Numbered from the stretch's first letter, positions 1 through 7,496 are shown. The stretch: 64,000 nt of DNA from Victivallaceae bacterium (GCA_028709805.1 JAQUTL010000012.1:1-64000), one strand, 5' to 3'. Notes: a model not told the origin generated them from the letters alone. Numbers and translations: made by a program.

Positions 1-136
1 GACCGTTTGCGATCCGTTCCTCGGCGGCGGCACAACCGCGATTGCCGCAAGACAATGTAACTGCCGATTCATCGGATTTGATATCGATGAATCGTGCTTG
101 AGCACAACCCGTCAACGGTTGGGTGAAATTGTTTAG
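1..136 (+). CDS. DNA methyltransferase (N4/N6 type), C-terminal end only
   Basis: An open frame enters from the left edge in frame 2 and stops at TAG 134-136; about 44 residues are visible. They contain DPFLGGGTTAIAA, followed by CRFIGFDIDESCL. This is the AdoMet-binding FxGxG motif I (DPFxGxGTT) and the following strand with an acidic residue, as placed at the C-terminus of beta-class N4-cytosine/N6-adenine DNA methylases. The target-recognition region and the DPPY catalytic motif lie outside the window, so specificity cannot be stated. On mobile elements such enzymes are usually orphan or phage-type methylases. Confidence 0.75.
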   Translation, partial: TVCDPFLGGGTTAIAARQCNCRFIGFDIDESCLSTTRQRLGEIV

Positions 137-244
137 TCGCGTCGTAAGCCGCCACCACCGCACAACAATACTGGCATGGTAAATGCCCAGCGGCATTGCG
201 TTATCACGCGACAGCGGGCGCAGGAATGCCGCTTATGGGCGTGA

Positions 245-334
245 GGACGCAGAGTCCGCACAAGGGCATCGCCCTAGCTGAAAATCTGAAGGTACTCCTT
301 GGCCTCGATTGAGATAGAGGGCGGCGGAAGGAAT
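245..334. repeat. Degenerate repeat, copy A
   Basis: A small hairpin (GGAC 245-248 / GTCC 254-257) is followed by TCCGCA at 255-260, GGTACTCC at 291-298 and the 16-mer GAGGGCGGCGGAAGGA at 317-332. The distance from GGTACTCC to the 16-mer is 26 bases, identical in copy B. Possibly part of a structured RNA or a recombinase-related site. Confidence 0.45.
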
Positions 335-449
335 CGGAAGGCGTAAGATACGTTCCGCAAGCGTCCGGGAATATTTTGAAGTGCCTACAGTCGCTCGGAA
401 ATTGGCGTGCGACGCTCAAAATAGCGGAGGACAGCTGGGTAGTCAGGGG

Positions 450-534
450 GCGGCTCTGCCTCCGCATAGGAGGGCATCCGGCATGATCCAAAGGTACTCC
501 TACCGACCTTTTCTCATGGAGGGCGGCGGAAGGA
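450..534. repeat. Degenerate repeat, copy B
   Basis: A hairpin of different sequence (GCGG 450-453 / CCGC 462-465) is followed by TCCGCA 461-466, GGTACTCC 493-500 and the same 16-mer GAGGGCGGCGGAAGGA at 519-534. The layout and the 26-base spacing of the last two elements match copy A, while the linkers differ. Confidence 0.45.
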
Positions 535-583
535 CTCGATATGCTAAATTAAGTTGGTTGCGAACCGATAAATTTTTTTAGCA

Positions 584-1030
584 TTACGCCAGTCGGAATT
601 TACCCTTCTGCTCGGCCTTGACGATGCGCGGCTGTTCCTTGGTCGCCATCGCGCGGAAGATCGCGCCGTAGAGCGTCTGTTCGGGCGTTTTCGCTCCGGT
701 CGGCATCCACAGCCCCAGCGCGATAGCCTGTGCGACGATTTCGCGCGTGTTGAGCGGCTGTTCGCTCCGGCGCAGGACTTCCACCGCCGCATTCATGAGG
801 CTCAAATGCTTTGCCGGTGTTTCTATCCAGGAATTTTCAGAATCCTCACATGAGGCTTTGGCTTTTTCATCCGGCATTGCTTCTAACCGACGCGCCGTGA
901 ATTCTTTGCATGCTTTATTGCGGACGCGGTATACGCCGCCGTCTGCTTGTGCAATGACTACCACTTCGATTGCATTGCGGCCGACCCTGGCGATTGCCTT
1001 CGTCCCGATTTTGATGTTTTCGATTGCCAT
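584..1030 (-). CDS. HARE-HTH domain protein
   Basis: 148 residues. The C-terminal half (about 75-148: SLMNAAVEVLRRSEQPLNTREIV, then GLWMPTGAKTPEQTLYGAI and FRLA) fits the HB1/ASXL/restriction-endonuclease HTH domain (HARE-HTH), a winged-helix DNA- or chromatin-associated fold. The N-terminal 50 residues form a small beta-rich segment (KIGTKAIARVGRNAIEVVVIA). The first possible ATG at 1042 lies inside the Shine-Dalgarno sequence; GGAGG stands about 6 bases before the ATG at 1030, so translation should begin at MAIENIK. It is transcribed away from the recombinase module and probably binds DNA; its target is unknown. Confidence 0.7.
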   Translation of the reverse strand: MAIENIKIGTKAIARVGRNAIEVVVIAQADGGVYRVRNKACKEFTARRLEAMPDEKAKASCEDSENSWIETPAKHLSLMNAAVEVLRRSEQPLNTREIVAQAIALGLWMPTGAKTPEQTLYGAIFRAMATKEQPRIVKAEQKGKFRLA

Positions 1031-1135
1031 ATTGACCTCCATTGGTTTGGCTTACGCATATAGAAAGCTCTCCATGGGCGACATAGCAAATCGAATCCTG
1101 ATTATTAACCGAACTTATTCAACGAAAGGATATTA

Positions 1136-1261
1136 ATGACTGTTCAAAAACCACCTAAGGGAAAGTCTCTGCCAACGTCCACCGTTGCGGAGATTGCGAA
1201 AATTCTCTCTGATGCCATGAAGCGTCTGTCGGCTGTTCGGACTCCAATCCGTGCAAACTGA
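1136..1261 (+). CDS. Small hypothetical protein (41 aa)
   Basis: ATG 1136 to TGA 1261, with GAAAGGA six bases upstream. The peptide begins MTVQKPPKGKSL and contains an amphipathic helix-like stretch (VAEIAKILSDAMKRL) with basic residues. No family was recognised. It lies between the HARE-HTH gene and DUF2924. The ribosome binding site and the sensible composition favour a real gene, but the length makes this uncertain. Confidence 0.4.
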   Translation: MTVQKPPKGKSLPTSTVAEIAKILSDAMKRLSAVRTPIRAN

Positions 1262-1344
1262 AAAACTTTGTCATAGAGAGCTGGCTATTATGGCAATAGC
1301 ACGCTTTCAATATAGCACATGCAACCCAACTGGAAAGGAATATA

Positions 1345-1773
1345 ATGGAACAAACAGGAAATGAGGAATCGGTACGGCGTCAACTGTTGGCGCTCGCTCA
1401 AATGTCAAAAAATGAACTGACTGAAAAATGGAAAGACCTGTTCGGCAAGGAACCGCCCAATTACGGCCCCGTTTTCATGCGGAAACGTCTTGCCTACCGG
1501 GTACAGGAACTCTTTTATGGCGGATTGTCATCGGATATGCTCCGGGCGATGCTTCGGAATGAAGATCCTGTTACCGCACAGGCGAAAAAACGCGGTCCTC
1601 GACCGGGAACGATCATCGTCCGGATGTGGCACGGCGAAAAATACGAGGTCACGATCCGTAACAACGGATACGAATACAATGGTCAACTATACCGTTCGCT
1701 GACTGCGATTGCCTATCAAATAACCGGAGCGCATTGGAATGGCAAACGCTTCTTTCAACTTACCGAGGAATAA
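1345..1773 (+). CDS. DUF2924 domain protein
   Basis: 142 residues. The middle and end match the DUF2924 pattern: MSKNELTEKWKDLFGKEPPN, then a helical RLAYRVQELFYGG segment, RPGTIIVRMWHGEKYEV, GYEYNGQLYRSLTAIAYQITG, and a terminal HWNGKRFF. This family is known to sit directly upstream of large serine recombinases in alphaproteobacterial and other elements, and here the recombinase ATG follows the stop codon immediately. The function is unproven; a DNA-binding or recombination-accessory role is inferred from the conserved pairing. The start is supported by AAAGGA five bases before the ATG. Confidence 0.85.
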   Translation: MEQTGNEESVRRQLLALAQMSKNELTEKWKDLFGKEPPNYGPVFMRKRLAYRVQELFYGGLSSDMLRAMLRNEDPVTAQAKKRGPRPGTIIVRMWHGEKYEVTIRNNGYEYNGQLYRSLTAIAYQITGAHWNGKRFFQLTEE

Positions 1774-3120
1774 ATGGAAAACACGAAACAGAAACGCACC
1801 TATCGTTGCGCCTGTTATACGCGCAAAAGTCATGAAATCGATTCGGAACAGAATTTCAACACGCTGGAAGCACAGCGCGAAGCCTGTGAAAATTATATCG
1901 CCAGTCAGAAAGCTAATGGCTGGATCTGTCTGCCGGAACGCTACGATGATGGCGGATTTTCCGGCGGCAACATGAACCGTCCGGCTTTGAACCGGCTCAA
2001 AGATGATATTCAAGCGGGGAAAATCGACATTATCGTCATCTATAAGATCGACCGTCTGACCCGCTGTCTGACCGATTTCAGCGACTTGCAGGAATTCCTT
2101 GATGCCCACGATGTATCCTTCGTGAGTGTCACGCAAGAAATTAATACCAGCACCTCCGCTGGTCGAATGATGCTGAATATTTTGATGACCTTCGCTCAAT
2201 ATGAGCGTGAAATCATTGCCGAACGCGTGCGTGACAAGGTCGCCGCCGCCAAGAAAAAAGGTATGCACTGCGGCGGTTATCCGGTTCTCGGTTACGACAC
2301 CGATCCGGCAACCCGAAAACTGGTGGTCAATGAACGAGAAGCGGAAATCGTGCGCTTCGTATTTGACCGATACAATGAGTGCGGTTCGGCCAAAGAAGTA
2401 TCCACCGAATTGGAACTGCGCGGCTGTCGCGGCAAGGTTTGGAGAACCCGGAATGGGGTCCAGCACGATGGACAGCAGATCAACAATCAGATGATTTACC
2501 GGATGTTGAAAAATCCGCTCTACATCGGGCGCGTGCCGCATCGGGACAAAACCTATCCGGGAGAACATCAGGCAATCGTGACGCAAGAGGCATGGGACAA
2601 GGCGCAGGCGTTGTTGATTGGCAATCTCACGCACGATGCGAAACGGCGCAGTCCGAAACTTCAACCGTTTGCCGGATTGATGGTTTGCGGACACTGCGGC
2701 GGCGCAATCACGTTGGCTCATACCGTAAAGAAAGGGAAACACCGATACGGTTACTATATTTGCAACGAGGACAGTAAACGGAACTTCAGCATCTGCCCGA
2801 CGCCGCGCATTCCGGCCGCCGACATTGAAACACTGGTGGTGAAAGAGCTGTCGGCGGTATTGAAAACGCCGACCATGCTGGCCCGGATCGACGCACGGCT
2901 GGACGAGTTCGGAACCGGCTCGGTATTGGCGGTGAAAGCACTTGAAAATCTGAATACTCTTTGGGAGGTGATGTGTCCGGCGGAACGGTACAAACTGATT
3001 CACGCTATTGTCCGCCAGATTATCATCTTCAAAGATCACATCAAAATCGAATTCAATCAAGACGGCTTGGTAACGCTGTTGACCGAAGCCGGAATGGAGG
3101 ACGCACATGAGCAGAATTGA
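1774..3120 (+). CDS. Large serine recombinase
   Basis: 448 residues. The N-terminal resolvase domain (about 10-160) begins RRC-type YTRKSHEID, with Ser19 as likely nucleophile, and continues with DGGFSGGNMNRPALNRL, VIYKIDRLTR and FAQYEREIIAERVRD. A recombinase domain (about 170-290: RMLKNPLYIGRV) and a zinc ribbon (about 305-345: CGHCGG and paired later cysteines) follow. It lacks a long C-terminal coiled coil, so it is a compact member. It should catalyse integration and excision of the element by a 2-bp staggered phosphoserine exchange. It starts directly after the DUF2924 stop and overlaps the next gene by 14 bases. Confidence 0.95.
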   Translation: MENTKQKRTYRCACYTRKSHEIDSEQNFNTLEAQREACENYIASQKANGWICLPERYDDGGFSGGNMNRPALNRLKDDIQAGKIDIIVIYKIDRLTRCLTDFSDLQEFLDAHDVSFVSVTQEINTSTSAGRMMLNILMTFAQYEREIIAERVRDKVAAAKKKGMHCGGYPVLGYDTDPATRKLVVNEREAEIVRFVFDRYNECGSAKEVSTELELRGCRGKVWRTRNGVQHDGQQINNQMIYRMLKNPLYIGRVPHRDKTYPGEHQAIVTQEAWDKAQALLIGNLTHDAKRRSPKLQPFAGLMVCGHCGGAITLAHTVKKGKHRYGYYICNEDSKRNFSICPTPRIPAADIETLVVKELSAVLKTPTMLARIDARLDEFGTGSVLAVKALENLNTLWEVMCPAERYKLIHAIVRQIIIFKDHIKIEFNQDGLVTLLTEAGMEDAHEQN

Positions 3121-3496
3121 GACCGACGAATCCGGAACTGTGTTTATGAATATTCCGTGCCAGCTTCGAAAAAGCGGGAAACGGGTAATGCTGATCGGTC
3201 CGGAAACCTCGTTTGAGGATTTCAAAAATGAATCGCTGGCACGCGCAATTACGAAGTCCTATCAATGTGTTCACCTGCTGGAAACGGGAAAATATGGCAC
3301 GGTGTTGGAACTTGCCCAAGCGTTGAAAACCGACCGTTCGGCGGTCGCCCGGATGCTCTCGCTGGTGAACCTCGCGCCGGACATCGTGATGGCTGTCTTC
3401 AATGGAACCTCGCCGGAAACCCTCACCATGGCGAAGCTTGCCAACGGCATTCCCGATGACTGGCAGACGCAGCGAGAATTTTTCGGCATGGTGTAA
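3107..3496 (+). CDS. KorB/ParB-like HTH protein, recombinase partner
   Basis: 129 residues. Residues 60-125 read LLETGKYGTVLELAQALKTD, RSAVARMLSLVNLAPDIVMAV, then ETLTMAKLANGIPDDWQTQREFFG. This is the ParB/KorB-type helix-turn-helix (tdRsaVaRmLsLv) found in small proteins encoded next to, or fused to, DUF2924-associated serine recombinases. GGAGG stands 7 bases before the ATG, and the gene overlaps the recombinase 3' end, so the three genes form one translationally coupled module. It is presumably a directionality or DNA-binding factor; no experimental role is known to me. Confidence 0.75.
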   Translation: MSRIETDESGTVFMNIPCQLRKSGKRVMLIGPETSFEDFKNESLARAITKSYQCVHLLETGKYGTVLELAQALKTDRSAVARMLSLVNLAPDIVMAVFNGTSPETLTMAKLANGIPDDWQTQREFFGMV

Positions 3497-3512
3497 AAAC
3501 CAGAAAGACCTC

Positions 3513-3541
3513 TTGACAAATCTTCCATGACGGTGTATCTT
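3513..3541 (+). promoter_or_regulatory. Sigma70 promoter of the toxin-antitoxin operon
   Basis: TTGACA at 3513-3518, 17-base spacer, TATCTT at 3536-3541, 35 bases before the antitoxin ATG. The transcribed leader just after it holds TTGACAATGTGATAACAA, a weak dyad that could be the autoregulatory operator usual for such operons. Confidence 0.75.
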
Positions 3542-3576
3542 AGTATTGACAATGTGATAACAACAGGAGGTGCATT

Positions 3577-3804
3577 ATGATAAAGTCATTGACTAAACAT
3601 GGAAACAGCGCCGCTCTCGTGATTGAGAAGCCCATTCTGGACTTGCTCGGTGCGACCATCGACACCGCTTTTGAAGTGGTGACCGACGGGCAGGCACTTG
3701 TCCTGACTCCCGTAAAGGACGCTGTCCGGGCAAGCAAATTTCGCAACTCCATGGACAAGGTCGGGAAACGCTATGCGAAATCCTTTGAGGAGCTGGCAAA
3801 GTGA
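3577..3804 (+). CDS. AbrB/MazE-like antitoxin
   Basis: 75 residues. The N-terminus MIKSLTKHGNSAALVIEKPILDLLG is a swapped-hairpin AbrB DNA-binding domain (the motif GNSAALVI corresponds to the common GNSxxVxI). The remaining 35 residues (KDAVRASKFRNSMDKVGKRYAKSFEELAK) are the basic, probably disordered toxin-binding tail. AGGAGG lies 7 bases before the ATG. It overlaps the toxin gene by 4 bases (reading GTGA), as expected for a coupled antitoxin-toxin pair. It should neutralise the Doc protein and repress the promoter at 3513. Confidence 0.85.
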   Translation: MIKSLTKHGNSAALVIEKPILDLLGATIDTAFEVVTDGQALVLTPVKDAVRASKFRNSMDKVGKRYAKSFEELAK

Positions 3805-4196
3805 AATCCGAGCCATCGTTTCTGACGTTCTCCGAAGTGATTGAAATCCACGATTATCAAATTGAACACTTCGGCGGAGCGTCCGGATTACGCGATATTG
3901 AACTTCTGAAATCAGCCATCGGAATGCCGTCCGCAACGTATGGCGGAAATTTTCTGCATCCGTCCATCTATGAAATGGCGGCGGCATATCTTTTTCATCT
4001 GGTCGAAAATCATCCCTTTGTCGATGGCAACAAACGTGTCGGCGCGATGGCTGCGCTCATTTTTCTTGATTTGAACGGCATCGATTTTAACGCATCCGAC
4101 GAAGAATTTACCGCCATGGTCCTCCGTGTCGCCAGCGGCAAGATGCTCAAGGCGGAAATCACCCTTTTCTTCAAGGCGCATTGTTCCGGGTGCTGA
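3801..4196 (+). CDS. doc: Doc-type Fic-fold toxin (death on curing)
   Basis: 131 residues. The core motif HPFVDGNKRVG (His71, Asp75, Lys78, Arg79) is the Fic motif with Lys in place of the usual second Gly, as in Doc, which phosphorylates EF-Tu rather than transferring AMP. The N-terminus (FSEVIEIHDYQIEHFGG and GLRDIELLKSAIG) also fits Doc. The start codon is GTG at 3801, overlapping the antitoxin stop. It probably stabilises the element after integration. The toxin activity is inferred from family membership and the motif. Confidence 0.9.
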   Translation: MKSEPSFLTFSEVIEIHDYQIEHFGGASGLRDIELLKSAIGMPSATYGGNFLHPSIYEMAAAYLFHLVENHPFVDGNKRVGAMAALIFLDLNGIDFNASDEEFTAMVLRVASGKMLKAEITLFFKAHCSGC

Positions 4197-4439
4197 CGCC
4201 GGACTTGAAAAGTCCGCAGTTCGTAAAATCGCACAGATGGTACTCCGGTCTAACGCCTAAACTTAAAAGGGCGACTTTGCTGAATATCAACGCGTTACAA
4301 AGAAGGATGTCGTCCTTCTCTTCATCGAGAAAAGAGAGACGGAGAGACGTTTTTCGGTGATTTTACCCGTCTCATGAAGGATTCAGAGACGCTGGCGAAA
4401 ATCGCAAAAACCTGCCATGCAACGGGTAGTTACGACAAT
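4197..4439. other. Non-coding right end of the island
   Basis: No gene is supported here. The stretch contains copy C of the repeat, a perfect stem-loop AGAAGGA / TCCTTCT at 4301-4319 without a following T-run, and a long-range pair GAGACG (about 4342) / CGTCTC (about 4369). It probably includes the right boundary of the mobile element. Confidence 0.35.
4201..4246. repeat. Degenerate repeat, copy C
   Basis: Hairpin GGAC 4201-4204 / GTCC 4212-4215, TCCGCA 4213-4218 and GGTACTCC 4239-4246, in the same order as copies A and B at the left end of the island. The GAGGGCGGCGGAAGGA element is absent. It begins a few bases after the toxin stop codon. Confidence 0.35.
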
Positions 4440-4463
4440 AAAAAAGCCGTCCATCGGACGGCT
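4440..4463 (-). terminator. Rho-independent terminator of tRNA-Met
   Basis: Perfect 8-bp stem AGCCGTCC (4445-4452) / GGACGGCT (4456-4463) with a 3-base loop, followed on the minus strand by a run of six T. It lies 11 bases past the CCA end of the tRNA. Confidence 0.9.
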
Positions 4464-4474
4464 GAATTTATAAT

Positions 4475-4549
4475 TGGTAGCGGGGGTGTGAATCGAACAC
4501 ACGGCCTTCAGGTTATGAGCCTGACGAGCTACCACTGCTCCACCCCGCA
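4475..4549 (-). tRNA. tRNA-Met (CAT), initiator-like
   Basis: The minus strand folds into a 75-nt cloverleaf with acceptor GCGGGG / CCCCGC, D-arm GAGC / GCTC, anticodon loop CTCATAA and T-arm TTCGATT, and an encoded CCA. Positions 1 and 72 are both T and so unpaired, the hallmark of bacterial initiator tRNA, and the D-arm sequence resembles fMet tRNA. The anticodon stem is TCAGG / CCTGA, so only two of the three usual G-C pairs are kept (29-41 is A-U). It sits beside the mobile island. Confidence 0.93.
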
Positions 4550-4590
4550 TCATTCATAACTCTTTTAATATACTCGACTTTCCTGTTTTG

Positions 4591-5781
4591 TCAAGCACGA
4601 TCACGTAAACTTTCACAGAATTTCACCAGACGACGCACCGCTTCACGAATGTTCGACTCGCTGCACGCATAAGACAACCGTATCGAACCTTCCGCTCCAA
4701 AGCCTTTCCCCGGCACAGCAGCAAGCAACTCTTCCGCAAGCAACCGCTCACAGAATTTATCACTCGTCAGACCAAACGATGAAATGTCACACAATACATA
4801 AAACGCACCCTGTGGACGAATGCATTTCAAACCATCCACATCCTTCAACAACGAATAAATCAAATCCCGACGCTTAGAAAACGACTCTCGCATCATCTCT
4901 ACCGCCGAACCGCCGTCCCGCAACGCCGTAATCCCCGCCCACTGCACAAACGTCGTCGGATTGCTCGTACTGTGACTCTGAAATGCCACTATCCGCTTCA
5001 CCAGCCACAACGGCGCCGTCAAATACCCCAGCCGCCACCCCGTCATCGAATAGGTCTTGCTGAAGCCGTTCGCCGTAATCGTCAGATCCGCAATCCGGTC
5101 ATTCAACGACGCAATGCTCACATGCGGATAATCCTTGTCGTACGTCAGCTTTTCATATATCTCATCCGCCAGAATCATAATGTTGCGACGAACCGCTATC
5201 TCGGCAATCGCCTCCAGCGTCGATTTGCGATATACCGCACCGGTCGGATTGCTCGGAGTGTTCAATATCAACAACTTGGTATTTTCAGTGATCTTCGCGT
5301 CCAGTTCGGCCGGATTCAGTTCGTAATTGTCAGCGGCATGAGTCTGCAGCGGAACCACCTTGGCGCCAGTCGCCCGCACCATCTCCGGATAGCTGAGCCA
5401 ATACGGCGCCGGAATGATAACTTCGTCGCCGGGACCGCAGAGCGCCGCAATCGCGCTGAAAACCGAGAATTTGGCTCCGGGCGCAATCACAATACGGTCG
5501 GTACCGGTTTTTATGCCGTTGTCCGCGGCAAATTTATCCACCAGCTCCTTCTTCAATTCCAGCAGTCCGCTGGCCGGAGTATAATAGACCTTGCCCTGAT
5601 TGATAGCGTCGATGCACGCCTGCTTGATAATTTTGGGCGTATCGAAGTCAGGTTCGCCGGCCGACATGCTTAGTACGTCCTGCCCCTGCTGTTTCATCGC
5701 CTTGGCCATGGCTGCGATTGCCAGCGTCGCGGATGGAGTCAACCCTCCCATGAAGCCGGACAATTTCTGCAAATCATGCAT
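4591..5781 (-). CDS. Aspartate/aromatic aminotransferase, class I (PLP)
   Basis: 396 residues, usual length for subgroup I-gamma aspartate aminotransferases. Visible marks are SAGEPDFDTPKII near residue 40, the AD-binding DEIYEKLTYD, and the Schiff-base lysine in NGFSKTYSMTGWRLGY, followed by RLSYACSESNI near the C-terminus with the substrate carboxylate-binding arginine. It transfers the amino group of glutamate to oxaloacetate, and some members also accept prephenate. AAGGAG lies 8 bases before the ATG. It is a single-gene unit with its own promoter. Confidence 0.93.
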   Translation of the reverse strand: MHDLQKLSGFMGGLTPSATLAIAAMAKAMKQQGQDVLSMSAGEPDFDTPKIIKQACIDAINQGKVYYTPASGLLELKKELVDKFAADNGIKTGTDRIVIAPGAKFSVFSAIAALCGPGDEVIIPAPYWLSYPEMVRATGAKVVPLQTHAADNYELNPAELDAKITENTKLLILNTPSNPTGAVYRKSTLEAIAEIAVRRNIMILADEIYEKLTYDKDYPHVSIASLNDRIADLTITANGFSKTYSMTGWRLGYLTAPLWLVKRIVAFQSHSTSNPTTFVQWAGITALRDGGSAVEMMRESFSKRRDLIYSLLKDVDGLKCIRPQGAFYVLCDISSFGLTSDKFCERLLAEELLAAVPGKGFGAEGSIRLSYACSESNIREAVRRLVKFCESLRDRA

Positions 5782-5814
5782 TTGAAAACTCCTTGTTGAT
5801 ATTTACCGCATATT

Positions 5815-5842
5815 AAGATAGCGGCTGTTAAGTTTTTTTAAA
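5815..5842 (-). promoter_or_regulatory. Putative sigma70 promoter of the aminotransferase gene
   Basis: On the minus strand: TTTAAA (5837-5842), 16-base spacer, TATCTT (5815-5820), 34 bases before the ATG at 5781. The -35 box is weak. Confidence 0.45.
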
Positions 5843-5972
5843 GTGCGCCGCCGATCTTTTTTCCGGATATTTTAGCCGCACGCTCTTTCATGACCGGCAC
5901 AACACATCGCAAATGAAGCCGCAAAACGCCGGTAGACCATTTTCCGCAATGGCGGTGAAATCGTTTCTATGC

Positions 5973-5978
5973 TATATT
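5973..5978 (+). promoter_or_regulatory. Extended -10 element of the MATE gene
   Basis: TGC-TATATT, 36 bases before the ATG at 6015. No good -35 box is visible, so the TG extension may compensate. Confidence 0.5.
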
Positions 5979-6014
5979 AATAAGACAACTCAACTCCAAA
6001 GACGGAAATACCTG

Positions 6015-7412
6015 ATGACAACCGCATGCAGTTCCACCAGCCAAAACGGCGGATTCTGGGTGGAAGACCCTGAATTCTACAAAAAACTTTTCCTGCTGGC
6101 CATGCCGATGGTGCTTCAGAACCTGATAACGTTCGGCGTAATATTTTCCGACAATCTGATGGTCGGCCGACTTGGAGAGTCGGCGATTTCCGGACTCTAC
6201 ATGGGAACCCTTGTGCAGACGGTACTTCAGATTCTGCTGTTCGGAGTGGAAAGCACGGTGCTGATACTTTCCACTCAATATTGGGGGAAACGGGATTGCA
6301 ACCGGATCAAGGACGTAATTTCCATAGGCATGAGACTGTCGCTTGCCGGGACTGCGGTCATCGCGCTGACGGCGCTGCTTTTTCCGTCGCAGATAATCGG
6401 GCTGCTGACACCCGACGCCGGAGCCATAGTCGAAGGCGGAGAATATCTTCGGGCGGTCAGCGTGTCGTATCTGCTTTTCTGCGCTTCGCAGCTGCTGATT
6501 GTCGCCATGCGCTCGGTGGAGATCGTGCGGATCGGGCTGATAAATTCAATAACCGCGTTCTGCGTCAACGTTTTTCTCAACTATGTGCTGATTTTCGGTA
6601 AATTCGGGCTTCCGGCGCTGGGCGTGGCCGGAGCGGCGTACGCCACCGACATCTCGCGCGCGGTGGAACTTGCCGTTGTGCTGTTTTTCGTGCTGAAGAT
6701 CGACAAAAACCTGAAACTCCGCCTGCGTGACTTTCTCCGCTGGGACTCAAATATTTTTCACGACCTGGTCAAATACGGCACTCCGCTGCTGCTCGGTCAG
6801 ATTGTATGGGCGATCAACAATATCGGTCAGGGCGCGATTATCGGCCAGCTCAAGGCCGCCGCGATCTCCGCCGCCAGTATCGCCGGCATGTTCGACCGCC
6901 TGCTCTGGATGGGCACCTGGGGCGTAGCAGCCGCAACTGGAATCATGGTCGGCAAAGCGATCGGAGCAGGCGACTACGAACTGGTCAAACGTTACGCCAG
7001 AACGATGCAGGCGATATTTTTCGGAATCGGCATCATGAGTGCGCTGATCGTTTTTTTCGGTCGCGGGATTTTTCTGTCATTCTATGAGCTTGAGCCGGAA
7101 ACGCTGAACACGGCGATGCAGTTCATGGCGGTTCTGTCGGTAATCATGATCGGGCGCTGCTATCAGGCGCCGTCGCTGTTCGGGCTGGTGAAAGCCGGCG
7201 GCGACACCGCGTTCGTTTTCAAAAACGACACGTTCTGGGTCTTCTGCTGGGTGCTGCCCGCCGCATGGACCGCGCTGAAATGCGATGCTCCGCCGTGGCT
7301 GGTGTTCGCCCTGCTGCTGTCCGACCAGATATTCAAATGTTTTGTGGCATACGTCAAAATCAGCCGCTATGACTGGATGAAAAACCTGACCCGCACCTCC
7401 ACCGGCGTCTGA
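6015..7412 (+). CDS. MATE-family multidrug/organic cation efflux protein
   Basis: 465 residues with about twelve hydrophobic segments in two similar halves. The first starts near residue 22 (LFLLAMPMVLQNLITFGVI, then DNLMVGRLGE); the second starts near 265 (LVKYGTPLLLGQIVWAINN, then GQL and SIAGMFDRLLWMG). These are the repeated P-x-x-x-G/N and D-x-x-x-V-G features of MatE domains. It should exchange Na+ or H+ for cationic drugs across the inner membrane. An upstream in-frame ATG at 5913 lies before the -10 element, so MTTACSS at 6015 is preferred. It is monocistronic and converges on prfA. Confidence 0.9.
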   Translation: MTTACSSTSQNGGFWVEDPEFYKKLFLLAMPMVLQNLITFGVIFSDNLMVGRLGESAISGLYMGTLVQTVLQILLFGVESTVLILSTQYWGKRDCNRIKDVISIGMRLSLAGTAVIALTALLFPSQIIGLLTPDAGAIVEGGEYLRAVSVSYLLFCASQLLIVAMRSVEIVRIGLINSITAFCVNVFLNYVLIFGKFGLPALGVAGAAYATDISRAVELAVVLFFVLKIDKNLKLRLRDFLRWDSNIFHDLVKYGTPLLLGQIVWAINNIGQGAIIGQLKAAAISAASIAGMFDRLLWMGTWGVAAATGIMVGKAIGAGDYELVKRYARTMQAIFFGIGIMSALIVFFGRGIFLSFYELEPETLNTAMQFMAVLSVIMIGRCYQAPSLFGLVKAGGDTAFVFKNDTFWVFCWVLPAAWTALKCDAPPWLVFALLLSDQIFKCFVAYVKISRYDWMKNLTRTSTGV

Positions 7413-7442
7413 CGCCCCCTCCCCGGCAGTTATCCAAAGCAG

Positions 7443-7475
7443 AAAAAGGCCGACGCTCCATTCGGAGCATCGGCC
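7443..7475 (-). terminator. Terminator of prfA
   Basis: Hairpin GGCCGA-GCTCC / GGAGC-TCGGCC (7448-7475), one mismatch, followed on the minus strand by five T. Confidence 0.85.
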
Positions 7476-7496
7476 GGATCAATCTTACAGCTGATT

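Larger units (their letters stand above)
137..583. other. Non-coding stretch with two degenerate direct repeats
   Basis: No convincing gene is present between the methylase stop and the HARE-HTH stop. Short ORFs on both strands lack ribosome binding sites. The stretch carries two of the three copies of the hairpin-GGTACTCC motif described separately. It may encode a small RNA or be the terminal region of the mobile element; the sequence alone does not decide. Confidence 0.4.
1..4260. mobile_element. Integrated island with large serine recombinase (left part of the window)
   Basis: This stretch has visibly lower GC than the rest of the window. It carries a DNA methylase fragment, a HARE-HTH protein, DUF2924, a large serine recombinase, an HTH partner and a toxin-antitoxin pair, and none of the housekeeping genes seen further right. 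Degenerate copies of one motif lie near both ends (245-334, 450-534 and 4201-4246), and a tRNA gene follows at 4475. The left boundary lies outside the window and no att core could be defined, so the right edge (about 4250-4440) is a guess. The content suggests an integrative element or prophage remnant. Confidence 0.5.

Noticed and set aside
1030-1042. Upstream ATG (MEVN...) for the HARE-HTH gene
   Set aside because: That ATG is part of the ATGGAGG sequence that serves as ribosome binding site for the next ATG.
1687-3225. 512-codon minus-strand ORF opposite the serine recombinase
   Set aside because: The recombinase frame has clear catalytic and zinc motifs; the antisense translation shows none.
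4301-4319. Perfect stem-loop as terminator of the toxin gene
   Set aside because: No T-run follows on either strand, so termination is not supported; it is kept only as a structure in the element end.
4374-4559. Plus-strand ORF of 61 codons
   Set aside because: It lies across the minus-strand tRNA-Met gene and its terminator, with no ribosome binding site.
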